A stretch of DNA of 64,000 nucleotides from Massilia eurypsychrophila (GTDB taxonomy: Bacteria; Pseudomonadota; Gammaproteobacteria; Burkholderiales; Burkholderiaceae_D). Below the pieces are notes generated by a model, which was not told the DNA's origin, made no database searches, and was given only the letters and a program-made list of their open reading frames with translations. The position numbers were made by a program, and so were the translations under genes. Positions within the stretch are counted from its first letter, which is position 1; every line of letters starts with the position of its first letter. Positions 44,661 through 52,298 of the stretch are shown piece by piece. The stretch is taken from positions 1-64,000 of the forward strand of contig NZ_PDOC01000014.1 of NCBI RefSeq assembly GCF_002760655.1, in the 5' to 3' direction.

Positions 44661-45767
44661 CTACGGCTTGCCGTCCATCAGCGTTGAAGAGCGCATCACG
44701 CCGGCCGGGACCGGCGTGCCGCTGAGCTCGGCCGCTTCGCGGTACAGCTCGACCTGGTTGATGGCGCCGGCCACCGCCAGGTAGTCGGGGTCGGTCTTCA
44801 GCATGCCCCAGCGGCGCTGCTGGGTCATGAACCACATTGCGTCCGACAGCCACGGAAAATTGACGTCGCCTTCGCCGTGGAAGCGCAGGCGGTCGTGGTC
44901 GGTCCAGCTCTTGCCGAGCCCGTCCTGGTAGCGCCCCAGCAGCCGCGCGGCGATCAGCTCCTGGGCAGCGTTGATGTAGGCCGGGCTGGCGAGCACTTCG
45001 GCGGCGGCCTCGCGGTGGGCCTCGTCGGCCTCGATCCAGCGGGCAGCGTCGAGTACCGCGGCGACCAGCGCGATGCAGGTGCGCGGACTGCGGCGTGCGA
45101 AGTCGGCGCTGGCGCCAAGCACCTTGCCGGGATGGTTGCGCCAGATTTGCTGGCTGGTGGAGGCGGTGACGCCGCAGTTGTCCTGCACCGCACGGGCGCT
45201 CCAGGGTTCGCCGGCGCAAAAGCCGTCGAGGTGGCCCGCTTCGAGGCTGGCGGCCATCTGCGACGGCGGCAAGGTGACCAGGCGCACGTCGTGCTGCGGA
45301 TCGATGCCGTGGGCGGCGAGCCAGTAGTTGAGCAGCAATGCGTGATTGCCGCCCGGGAAAGTATGGGCGAAGGTCATGCGCCGCTCGGTCACCGCCAGCA
45401 GCGCCTTGAGCGAGGGGCCGTCGACGGCGCCGCGGCTGGCGAGGCGGCGCGACAGCGTGATGGCCTGGCCGTTCTGGCTCAGGCCCATCAGCACGGCCAT
45501 GTCGCGCTGGCGGGCGCCAAAGCCGAGGTGGGCGCCGGTGACCAGGCCGTACAGCGCGTGCGAGGCGTCGAGCGCGCCGTCGCACAGCTTGTCGCGCACC
45601 GACGACCAGGACATCTCGCGGCACAGTTCGATGCGGATGCCGTAGCGCTGGTCGAAGCCGAGCACCGACGCCATCACCAGCGAGGCGCAGTCGGTGAGCG
45701 GCATGAAGCCGACCCGCACGATTTCCTGCTCGGGTGCGCCGACTCCCGCATTTGCCACTCCTGCCAT
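44661..45767 (-). CDS. nasS: Nitrate-sensing protein NasS, ending at an amber codon
   Basis: The 368-residue protein belongs to the NrtA/CmpA nitrate-binding family. It has no signal peptide, which marks the cytoplasmic regulator NasS rather than a transporter subunit. Motifs include VRVGFMPLTDCASLVMASVL, SYALYGLV-like SHALYGLVTGAHLG, FPGGNHALLLNYWLAAHGID and FCAGEPWSARAVQD. Without nitrate, NasS holds NasT inactive. The frame stops at TAG (44663-44661) after MDGKP but continues as DGSDPAGYAASFTAGI and six more residues to a TGA ending at 44592; that tail looks like the normal family C-terminus. The gene may therefore be slightly truncated. Confidence 0.88.
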   Translation of the reverse strand: MAGVANAGVGAPEQEIVRVGFMPLTDCASLVMASVLGFDQRYGIRIELCREMSWSSVRDKLCDGALDASHALYGLVTGAHLGFGARQRDMAVLMGLSQNGQAITLSRRLASRGAVDGPSLKALLAVTERRMTFAHTFPGGNHALLLNYWLAAHGIDPQHDVRLVTLPPSQMAASLEAGHLDGFCAGEPWSARAVQDNCGVTASTSQQIWRNHPGKVLGASADFARRSPRTCIALVAAVLDAARWIEADEAHREAAAEVLASPAYINAAQELIAARLLGRYQDGLGKSWTDHDRLRFHGEGDVNFPWLSDAMWFMTQQRRWGMLKTDPDYLAVAGAINQVELYREAAELSGTPVPAGVMRSSTLMDGKP

Positions 45768-45792
45768 ACCACTCCTTGTTTGGTGCGCCGGG

Positions 45793-46437
45793 TCAGCCCA
45801 GCAGGTCTTCGACGTCGAGGATGCGCTGGGCGATCTCGGACAGTTTCAGCTTCTTGTTCATGGCCATGCTGCGCAGCTTCTGGAAGGCCTGTTCCTCGGT
45901 CAGCTGCTGGTGCGCCATCAGCACGCCCTTGGCGCGCTCGACAACTTTGCGTTCGGCCAGCTTGTGGCGCGTGTCGGCCAGCTCGTCGAGCAGCTTTTGT
46001 TCCTGCCGGAAGCGCGCCAGCGCCACGCCGAGCACCGGCTTGATGCGTTCGGCCTTGAGGCCGGCGACGATGTACGCCGAGACGCCGGCCGCCATCGCCG
46101 CTTCCATGCTGGAGGTGGTGTCGTCCTCGGTGAACAGGACGATCGGGCGTCTCTCGTCGCGGCTGGTGATGACGATGTGTTCGAGCACGTCGCGGGCGTC
46201 CGATTCGGCGTCGATGATGATCAGGTCGGGCTGCAGCTGGGCGATGCGCTCGGGCAGGAACATGTCGGCCGGTAGCGAGGCGACCAGGTCGTAGCCGGCT
46301 TCGAGCAGGCCGATGCGCAGCGCGTTGCCGCGCCGAACCTGGGCGGCGAGGGCGGCGTCATCGTGCTCGCCAGGCGGCACGATGGTGGTGGCGACGACGA
46401 TGCGCAGCTTCGGGGGAGGAGGTTGACGCGATTTCAT
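45793..46437 (-). CDS. nasT: Nitrate-responsive ANTAR antiterminator NasT
   Basis: The 214-residue protein has an N-terminal receiver-like domain (LIIIDAESDARDVLEHIVIT near residues 72-91, IVLFTEDD near 98, GVSAYIVAGL near 117). A coiled linker leads to the ANTAR domain (about 155-210: ERKVVERAKGVLMAHQQLTE, then EEQAFQKLRSMAMNKK and LSEIAQRILDVEDLL). ANTAR domains bind pairs of hexaloop hairpins such as those at 44379-44428 and prevent termination. NasS, encoded 25 bases downstream, is its nitrate-controlled inhibitor. The first 10 residues are Pro-rich and may be a start-site overextension. Confidence 0.93.
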   Translation of the reverse strand: MKSRQPPPPKLRIVVATTIVPPGEHDDAALAAQVRRGNALRIGLLEAGYDLVASLPADMFLPERIAQLQPDLIIIDAESDARDVLEHIVITSRDERRPIVLFTEDDTTSSMEAAMAAGVSAYIVAGLKAERIKPVLGVALARFRQEQKLLDELADTRHKLAERKVVERAKGVLMAHQQLTEEQAFQKLRSMAMNKKLKLSEIAQRILDVEDLLG

Positions 46438-46502
46438 GCCGGTGCTGCAAGCAAGATCCGTGCCGGGTGTTTGCGATGTCTTCGCCGATCAGCGCGAAGT
46501 GA

Positions 46503-47261
46503 TCAGTTCAGGCCGGCGATGCGGGCATTGCGTTCGCGCTCGAGCTTGGTGATGTAGCGCTGCACCATCGCCAGGTTGCCGCGCGAGATGTCGATGAAGT
46601 GGCAGCCGAGACGGCGGTTGGTCTTGTTATTGAGCAGCGTGAGGTCGACCGAGTTGCGCACCTGCAGCGTGGTGGTGACGGCGCCGATCTCGGGCAGGTC
46701 GATGCGCACGCCTTCGTAGTTGATGCCGATGGTGTCGCCCAGCACCAGCTTGTTGTCGAGGATGGCGATGCCGCCGCAGCTGATGTCCGACAGCGGAAAA
46801 CCGACCGTGGTGCCGCCGAGTTCCTCGGGCATCTGGATCATCGCGCGCACCGGGTTGCCGAGGGGCGTGGCCATGCGGTAGAACTCGCGCCGCTGCAGGC
46901 GGATCAGCGACACAGGCAAGGCCAGTTTCAGCGCCGGCGCGTTTTCGAACGTGGTCTCGGTGACGCCTTCGCCGGAAAACAGGATGCGGATCTTGTCGAG
47001 CGAGGTTTCGAAGGAAATGCGCTGGCCGCGCAGGATGCGCAGGTTCTGGGCGCTGTCGATCGAGCGGTCGAGGATGACGGAATTGGTGTCGGCGTCGACG
47101 TCGAGCACCGAGGTGACGCAGACGTCGGCCTCGCCCTGGACCAGCATGCGTACCAGCTGGTTCTTTTCGCCGATGCTGCGCAGCAGCGCGATGATTTCAC
47201 GGCGCGAGCTGACCTCGAAATCGTGCCAGTTTTCCAGACCTACATCGTTTATTGGTTGCAT
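46503..47261 (-). CDS. ycgR: Flagellar brake protein YcgR (c-di-GMP-binding PilZ)
   Basis: The 252-residue protein has the YcgR N-terminal domain (about 15-115) followed by a PilZ domain. The c-di-GMP motif is present in both parts: RLQRREFYR (about 121-129) and DISCGGIAIL (about 160). On binding c-di-GMP, YcgR contacts the motor and slows or biases rotation. It is the last of a run of flagellar genes (fliD to ycgR) before the nas regulators. Confidence 0.93.
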   Translation of the reverse strand: MQPINDVGLENWHDFEVSSRREIIALLRSIGEKNQLVRMLVQGEADVCVTSVLDVDADTNSVILDRSIDSAQNLRILRGQRISFETSLDKIRILFSGEGVTETTFENAPALKLALPVSLIRLQRREFYRMATPLGNPVRAMIQMPEELGGTTVGFPLSDISCGGIAILDNKLVLGDTIGINYEGVRIDLPEIGAVTTTLQVRNSVDLTLLNNKTNRRLGCHFIDISRGNLAMVQRYITKLERERNARIAGLN

Positions 47262-47279
47262 CGTTCCCAGCCGGGTATG

Positions 47280-47609
47280 TTAGGTATTGATGAGTCGGAC
47301 CACGTCGGGAACCGGCGTCGCCGGGCCGCCATTTCCTTGTGCAGATTCAATATGATATAGCCAGGCCAGCAGTTCCGCAATCGCGCGGTACAGCGCCGGC
47401 GGAATCTGGCGGTCGAGGTCCACTTCCATTAGCAACGCGACCAGCTCCTTCGACTCGTGCACGAACACGCCGGCCTGCTGGGCGCGGCCGATGATCTGCT
47501 GGGCCATCAGGCCCTTGCCCTTGGCCACCACCTTGGGCGCGCCGTCGCCGTCCTGGTAGGCCAGCGCGACCGCGTTCTGGTGCCGGCGGCTGGCGGCGTC
47601 GTCAGACAT
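47280..47609 (-). CDS. FlhB C-terminal-domain-like protein (FlhX type)
   Basis: The 109-residue soluble protein resembles only the cytoplasmic C-terminal domain of FlhB/YscU: AVALAYQDGDGAPKVVAKGK, LMAQQIIGRAQQAGVFVHES and LVALLMEVDLDRQIPPALYR. The autocleavage NPTH motif and all membrane helices are missing. Similar stand-alone FlhB-like proteins exist in other bacteria and can partly replace the cleaved FlhB domain. It overlaps the second fliK-like gene by 8 bases, so the two may act together in export switching; that is inference. Confidence 0.88.
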   Translation of the reverse strand: MSDDAASRRHQNAVALAYQDGDGAPKVVAKGKGLMAQQIIGRAQQAGVFVHESKELVALLMEVDLDRQIPPALYRAIAELLAWLYHIESAQGNGGPATPVPDVVRLINT

Positions 47610-48846
47610 TGCCCGGCTCCCGGGCGGCGCCGACGGTCAGCGAGGCGGGCGGATTGCCGGACGCTTCGAGCGAGCGCTGCAGTTCGCCGGCGCGCGCGCG
47701 CAGCAGGTTGCCGATCGCGTCCGAGCCCGGCTGCAGCTGGATGTGCAGCTGGTCGCCGGCGAGCACCACGGTGGCGCCGATTTCGCCGAGCGCGGCAAAG
47801 CGCAGCCGCAGCGCGCTGCGCCAGGGCGCTTCGGGCGCTTCGCCGCCGCTCGCCTGGCGCTCGCCGCGCTCGGGCGGGTCGCGGCTGATCTGCCACGACA
47901 TGTCCTGACCCGGCCACAACTGGCCCTGCCAGGCGACGCGGCCCTGCTCGTGGCTGGCCAGCTGCAGGTTGATGAACTGGGCGGTGGCCGGATCGGCGGG
48001 GATGGCGCCGCCCGGCGCGAACGCGGCCGATGCTGCGGCGGCCGCGGCAGATGCAGGCGCCGGCGCCGCGGGCCCGGCTTCCTGCCTGGCTGCGGCGCGC
48101 TGCATCTGCGGCTCGCGCTGCAGCTCGGTGAGATCTCGCTTGCCGGCCGACCATTCGGCGACATGCGATTCGTAGAACAGGCCGCTGGCGCCGATGGCGT
48201 CCTTCAGCACCGCCGCCAGCTTGACCGGGTCGGCGCTCGGCGCCGCCATCAGCGGCAGCGGCGCGACGATGGTCGTCTGGGGATTGGGCGCGCGGCCGGC
48301 GGCGCCGAGGACGGTGGTGATGACGCGCGCAGCCTCGCTGATGGTCGAGCGCGTGCTGGAGGAGTCGGAGTCGGCAAGCTGGCCGGCCGGCGGGGCATCG
48401 CTGAACAGGCCGGCGGCGCGCTGCATGGCGCCGGCGCGGGCGGTGCCGGCCGCGCTGCCGGCCGCGCTGCCGGCCGCATTGCCGTTGGCGCCGTACAGCG
48501 ACGGCTGGTCGGGCAGGTTGTCGGCGAACGCCTGGAACGGCGCCGACTGCGGCGCGTTGGTGACCTGGAAGGTGGGGCGCGGACTGATCGACACCAAGGT
48601 CAGCGGTACTTCGGCGCCCGGCTGCGCGTTCGCCGGCAGCATCATGCGCGCCGGCGTGCCGGCCACACGAACGAGGAAGCTGCCGTCGGTCAGGCGCGCC
48701 AGCACTTCGGCGGGCATCGATTTGCCGAGCTGGCCGGCCAGCGAGCGCTGGAACTCCTGCTGGCGGGCATCGGCGACCGCTTCGACGGCGGTGGCCGCGG
48801 TGACGCGGCCGACCGGCGCGAGGTGGATGCTGTCGGCGGGACTCAT
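47602..48846 (-). CDS. Second FliK-like hook-length control domain protein
   Basis: The 414-residue protein is low in complexity through its middle (Ala/Gly/Ser-rich at about 120-170 and 255-290). The C-terminal part (about 295-400) has the FliK pattern GRVAWQGQLWPGQDMSWQIS, then LRLRFAALGEIGATVVLAGD and LLRARAGELQRSLEASG. The N-terminal part (SFLVRVAGTPARMMLPANAQ, PLTLVSISPRPTFQV) is like FliK-related proteins that begin with a small beta domain. It differs from FliK at 25193-26581 and is paired with the FlhB-like gene. Its role may be in a second export control step or regulation of FlhB-like protein. Confidence 0.8.
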   Translation of the reverse strand: MSPADSIHLAPVGRVTAATAVEAVADARQQEFQRSLAGQLGKSMPAEVLARLTDGSFLVRVAGTPARMMLPANAQPGAEVPLTLVSISPRPTFQVTNAPQSAPFQAFADNLPDQPSLYGANGNAAGSAAGSAAGTARAGAMQRAAGLFSDAPPAGQLADSDSSSTRSTISEAARVITTVLGAAGRAPNPQTTIVAPLPLMAAPSADPVKLAAVLKDAIGASGLFYESHVAEWSAGKRDLTELQREPQMQRAAARQEAGPAAPAPASAAAAAASAAFAPGGAIPADPATAQFINLQLASHEQGRVAWQGQLWPGQDMSWQISRDPPERGERQASGGEAPEAPWRSALRLRFAALGEIGATVVLAGDQLHIQLQPGSDAIGNLLRARAGELQRSLEASGNPPASLTVGAAREPGNV

Positions 48847-48914
48847 TGCGCCCCTGTTGCAGTCAGGCCGCCGGCGTCAGTCACCGCACGGGCGGGCATG
48901 GCGGTCAATTCCGA

Positions 48915-49241
48915 TCAGGCGCCGTACGCCGCCGACAGCTTGCGCGAGGCGCCGCTGCTGTTGATGAGGGCCGACAGTTCGGCCATCCACGGCGTCGTCA
49001 GGTTGCGGATCTCGCGATCGTGGGCGAGGATCTGGTGGATGATGGCGACCTTGCGCAGGCGCCTGTCACCGCTCAGCGCGACGACCGGCTCGCCATCCTT
49101 GAGCGACTGGATATGGCTGGCGCAATGCGACTCGAGCGCGGCGAGGTTTTCCCAGTCGCGCACCTGGGCGGCCTGCAGCATCTGGCCGGTCAGTTCGGAC
49201 ACGGTTTCGTACAGCGAAATTACCTGGTCACTATTCATCAT
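48915..49241 (-). CDS. fliT: Flagellar protein FliT
   Basis: The 108-residue helical protein has the FliT start ISLYETVSELTGQMLQAAQV, followed by RDWENLAALESHCASHIQSL. FliT is the chaperone for the filament cap FliD. It overlaps fliS by one base (fliS stop, fliT start) and follows fliD-fliS, the usual order. Similarity is low across this family, so the context adds much of the confidence. Confidence 0.88.
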   Translation of the reverse strand: MMNSDQVISLYETVSELTGQMLQAAQVRDWENLAALESHCASHIQSLKDGEPVVALSGDRRLRKVAIIHQILAHDREIRNLTTPWMAELSALINSSGASRKLSAAYGA

Positions 49242-49717
49242 TATCCGGCGCTCACAAAAGATGCAGTACGTGGGGCAAGGCTGTCGTAGGCGGTCGGCCG
49301 CGGCGGCGGCGCGGCAACCGTATTGACGCTGTCGCCGATCGCTTCCCAGGCGCCCTTCAGGTCGGCCAGCAAGGTGTGCACCTCGTCGAGGATGGCGGTG
49401 TCGTTGGTCAGGTTGGCCAGCATCAGCCGGCGCCCCATGTATTCGTACAGGGCGTCGAGGCTGTGGGCGATCTGGCCGCCGGCTGTCTTGTCGAGGCTGG
49501 CGCGCAGGCCGTTCTCGACGATCATGATGACTTTCGAAATCGCATTGCCCTTCTTTTCGATTTCGCCCGCCTTCATGTGCACGACGGCGGCCCGCAAGGA
49601 CACCAGCGCGCCGTCGAACAGCATGACGATCAGCTTGTGCGGGCTGGAGGCGACGACCCCGGTTTCGAGGCCGACCTTGGCGTAGGCGTTGGCTCCCTTG
49701 TGCGACGATCCAAACAT
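49241..49717 (-). CDS. fliS: Flagellin export chaperone FliS
   Basis: The 158-residue helical protein has the FliS signature: AYAKVGLETGVVASSPHKLI, then VMLFDGALVSLRAAVVHMKA, EKKGNAISKVIMIVENGLRA and LDALYEYMGRRLMLANLTND. FliS binds the flagellin C-terminus and keeps it from polymerising in the cytoplasm. The C-terminal tail (about 130-158) is longer than in enteric FliS. It follows fliD after 26 bases. Confidence 0.95.
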   Translation of the reverse strand: MFGSSHKGANAYAKVGLETGVVASSPHKLIVMLFDGALVSLRAAVVHMKAGEIEKKGNAISKVIMIVENGLRASLDKTAGGQIAHSLDALYEYMGRRLMLANLTNDTAILDEVHTLLADLKGAWEAIGDSVNTVAAPPPRPTAYDSLAPRTASFVSAG

Positions 49718-49743
49718 GGACGGTTCCTTTCTGTTTTATCGGG

Positions 49744-51768
49744 TTACTGCGAAGCGAGGTTGGCGAACTGCGCCAGCTGCTGGGTCAAGAAATTGCTGGT
49801 CGTATTCATGCTGCTGATGGTCAGGTCGAGCGCGGTGAACTGCGCGCGGTAGCGCTTTTCAACCACGGCGAGTCGTGCAAGCAACGCCTCCTGGCTCTTG
49901 CCGAGGCCCTTGATCGACGCCGAGATGCCGTCGGTACGCGCCAGCAGCGAGCCGGTGGTGCCGAGGATCGAGGTGGCCAGCGTGTCGAACTGGTGCGCGT
50001 AGCCTTGCGAGTAATTGACGGTGCCGCGCGCGCCAATGGCGCCGCCGCCGACCGTCAGCGCCAGTCCTGCCGAGTCGCCCGAACTGCTGGTGAGCACCTG
50101 GCCGTTGCCGGTGGCGGGCATGCCGTTGACGGTGCCGGCGACGTCGAGCCCGGTTACCACGGTGGCGCCGCTGGCGACGAAGTTCAGGTTGGCCTGGCCG
50201 CTGCCGCCGGTGATCGACACGGTCGAGGCCGACCCATACTTATTCGACGTCATCGACAAGATGCCGCCGGGGGCGCTGACCGCGACGGCCGAGCCGGCAG
50301 CGGAAAACAGCGGCGCGCCGTTGATTTTCGACTGCACCTCGGCGGCCAGGTCGGCCGCGCTGGCATAGGTTTTTTGCGTCAGCTGGATGGTCGAACTGAC
50401 GCCGTTGAGCAGCACCTCGAGCGTGTCGTTGCCGGCGCCGATCACCAGCGCGGTGCCGGTAACGGCGGCGGTGCCGGTCGCGCTGCCCTTGGTGGCAAGC
50501 TGCGACACGTCGAGTGCGTACGCGCCGGGCTTGGTGGCGCTGGTGAAGCCCTTGTAGCCGACCAGGCTGTCGCTGCTCTTGCCGACGGAAGCGAACAAGC
50601 CGGCGAAATCGCTAAAGTTGTTGGTGATCGCGTTGCCGAGCTTGGTGGCATCGACGGCCAGCGAGCCGTCCTTCTGTACCGCCACGCCGATTTCCGACAG
50701 CCTCGAAAAGGCGCTGGCGCCGCCGGTGATGGGGGCGGTAAGCACCGCGCGCACCTGGGCTTGCATGCCGCGCACCGACGCCTCGCCATTCAGGATCGCC
50801 GCGGTCTTGGTCGAGGCGTTGTAGGCAGTGGCATCGACGAAATTCTTGCTGATCTCGTTATAGGCCTTGACGAAGTCATTGACGGCGGTGGTCACCGCCG
50901 CGGTGTCGCGCGCGATGCTGATCGTGGTCGGCGTGGTCGTCGTCTTGAGCAGATTGAGCGTGACCCCGCCGATCACGTCGCTGGCGATATTGGCAGGCTT
51001 GGACACGGCGATGCCGTCGACGGTGAATTCGGCGTTTTGTGCGGTGGATTTTTGCACCAGCGCCTGACTGCCGGCCGGGTTGTGGTTGAGCAGCGTGCCC
51101 AAGCCGGTGTCCGGCGCCGTGTTGGCCACCGAGATCTTCATGCTGGCGGCCGCGCCGGTCGTGCTCGAGCTCAGCGACAGGCGGTACGGCGTGCCGCTGC
51201 CGTCGTTGACGATGGTGGCGGTGACGCCGATGGCGGCCTTGTTGATGGCGTCGCGGATGCCGCTGAGCGAGTCGTTGGTCGAATCGATGGTGACGGTCTT
51301 GACGCCGGAGCCGGCCGTGGTGAAGGTCGAGCCGGTGTATTTGCCGGTGACGGCGTCGTAGGCGCCGCCTGCAATGGTGCCGAAGTCGAACGTGATGACG
51401 CCTTTGCCGACCGGGGCGATGTCGCTGACAACGCCGCCGGCGACGAGTTTCTGCGCTTGCGCCAATTGGGTGACGTTGAGTGCGTAGGTGCCTGGCACGG
51501 CCGCCGCCGTGGCGCTGGCGGTGACGACGGTGGCGTCGGCGGCGCTGACCTTGAGCCCCTGGAATTTGCTGATGTCGGACAGGTTGCGCACCGACGTCTG
51601 GAACGAGGTCAGGGCGCCCTTGAGGGTGCCGAAGCCGGACAGCTTGGTCTGGTAGCTGGCCTCTTGCCTGGCCAGTTTCGTCAGTGGCTGGCGCTCGACC
51701 GACATCAGCTTCGAGACGATGCCGTCGACGTCGAGGTTCGAACCGATGCCTGCTGAGGAAAGTGCCAT
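49744..51768 (-). CDS. fliD: Flagellar filament cap protein FliD (HAP2), long form
   Basis: The 674-residue cap protein begins MALSSAGIGSNLDVDGIVSK and LMSVERQPLTKLARQEASYQ. It has the FliD N domain, two flagellin-hook-IN-like segments (ALNVTQLAQAQKL at about 100 and the YALDVSQLATKG region near 417), and the C-terminal coiled part (LGKSQEALLARLAVVEKRYR, QFTALDLTISSMNTTSNFLT). At 674 residues it is clearly longer than the usual 450-500; the additional sequence lies in the Gly/Ala/Val/Thr-rich region at about 410-590. A sigma-28-type promoter is at 51802-51828. Confidence 0.94.
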   Translation of the reverse strand: MALSSAGIGSNLDVDGIVSKLMSVERQPLTKLARQEASYQTKLSGFGTLKGALTSFQTSVRNLSDISKFQGLKVSAADATVVTASATAAAVPGTYALNVTQLAQAQKLVAGGVVSDIAPVGKGVITFDFGTIAGGAYDAVTGKYTGSTFTTAGSGVKTVTIDSTNDSLSGIRDAINKAAIGVTATIVNDGSGTPYRLSLSSSTTGAAASMKISVANTAPDTGLGTLLNHNPAGSQALVQKSTAQNAEFTVDGIAVSKPANIASDVIGGVTLNLLKTTTTPTTISIARDTAAVTTAVNDFVKAYNEISKNFVDATAYNASTKTAAILNGEASVRGMQAQVRAVLTAPITGGASAFSRLSEIGVAVQKDGSLAVDATKLGNAITNNFSDFAGLFASVGKSSDSLVGYKGFTSATKPGAYALDVSQLATKGSATGTAAVTGTALVIGAGNDTLEVLLNGVSSTIQLTQKTYASAADLAAEVQSKINGAPLFSAAGSAVAVSAPGGILSMTSNKYGSASTVSITGGSGQANLNFVASGATVVTGLDVAGTVNGMPATGNGQVLTSSSGDSAGLALTVGGGAIGARGTVNYSQGYAHQFDTLATSILGTTGSLLARTDGISASIKGLGKSQEALLARLAVVEKRYRAQFTALDLTISSMNTTSNFLTQQLAQFANLASQ

Positions 51769-51801
51769 TTGTGCTCCCGCGAAAGTCTAGAATATAACTT
51801 G

Positions 51802-51828
51802 TTAACGGCAGTGGCTATTCGAACTTGA
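51802..51828 (-). promoter_or_regulatory. Sigma-28 (FliA) promoter of fliDST
   Basis: On the minus strand TCAA (51828-51825) is followed after 15 bases by GCCGTTAA (51809-51802); the consensus is TAAA-N15-GCCGATAA. Seven of eight -10 bases fit. It lies 34 bases before fliD and uses the same TCAA -35 variant as flgK. Confidence 0.7.
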
Positions 51829-51860
51829 GAAGGGGATTCACCTTCTATTTCTGGCTAACA

Positions 51861-52223
51861 CTAAGCCTTATCGCGGATGAGCAGACTGTCAAGCCGTTCG
51901 AGCGCCTTGGCGATCTCGAGCGCCTCTTTCGACGGCATCTGGCGGATCACTTCGTTGGTGTTGGTATCGATCACTTTGACGATGGCACGCGCGCTGTCGT
52001 CGTCGACCGAAAATTCGAGACCGGGGGCGCGCACCTGCAGCACCGTATTGATGCGTTTGAGGGCTTCGGGCAATTGCTGCTGCTCCTCGGCGGACGTCTC
52101 CTTGAGGCTGTCGGCGCCGCCGCTGCGCGCCGTGGCCTTGGGTGCCTGCGGCTCGATCGCGGCCTTGCGTTCGGCGGTGGCGGCGGCCGGAGCCGCGCTG
52201 CTGCTGATTTGACTGATATTCAT
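51861..52223 (-). CDS. flaG: Flagellar protein FlaG
   Basis: The product is 120 residues from ATG 52223; a TTG four codons earlier is possible. The FlaG domain occupies the C-terminal half: VLQVRAPGLEFSVDDDSARA, then IVKVIDTNTNEVIRQMPSKE and ALEIAKALERLDSLLIRDKA. The N-terminal half is Ala-rich. FlaG influences filament length. It lies between the downstream flagellin gene and fliD. The flagellin terminator is only 18 bases before its start codon, so flaG depends on readthrough or on an unrecognised promoter. Confidence 0.9.
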   Translation of the reverse strand: MNISQISSSAAPAAATAERKAAIEPQAPKATARSGGADSLKETSAEEQQQLPEALKRINTVLQVRAPGLEFSVDDDSARAIVKVIDTNTNEVIRQMPSKEALEIAKALERLDSLLIRDKA

Positions 52224-52241
52224 GGTAAGTCCCAAATGTAG

Positions 52242-52272
52242 AAAAACCCGGACCGGAAAATCCGGGCCGGGT
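52242..52272 (-). terminator. Intrinsic terminator of flagellin gene 1
   Basis: Bases 52246-52257 and 52261-52272 form a 12-position GC-rich stem with one mismatch and a 3-base loop; in the transcript it is followed by five U. It lies 27 bases after the stop codon. The stem is very similar to that of the second flagellin gene (54068-54100). Confidence 0.85.
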
Positions 52273-52298
52273 CAGGCATAGAACCAGATGCTTGGCGC

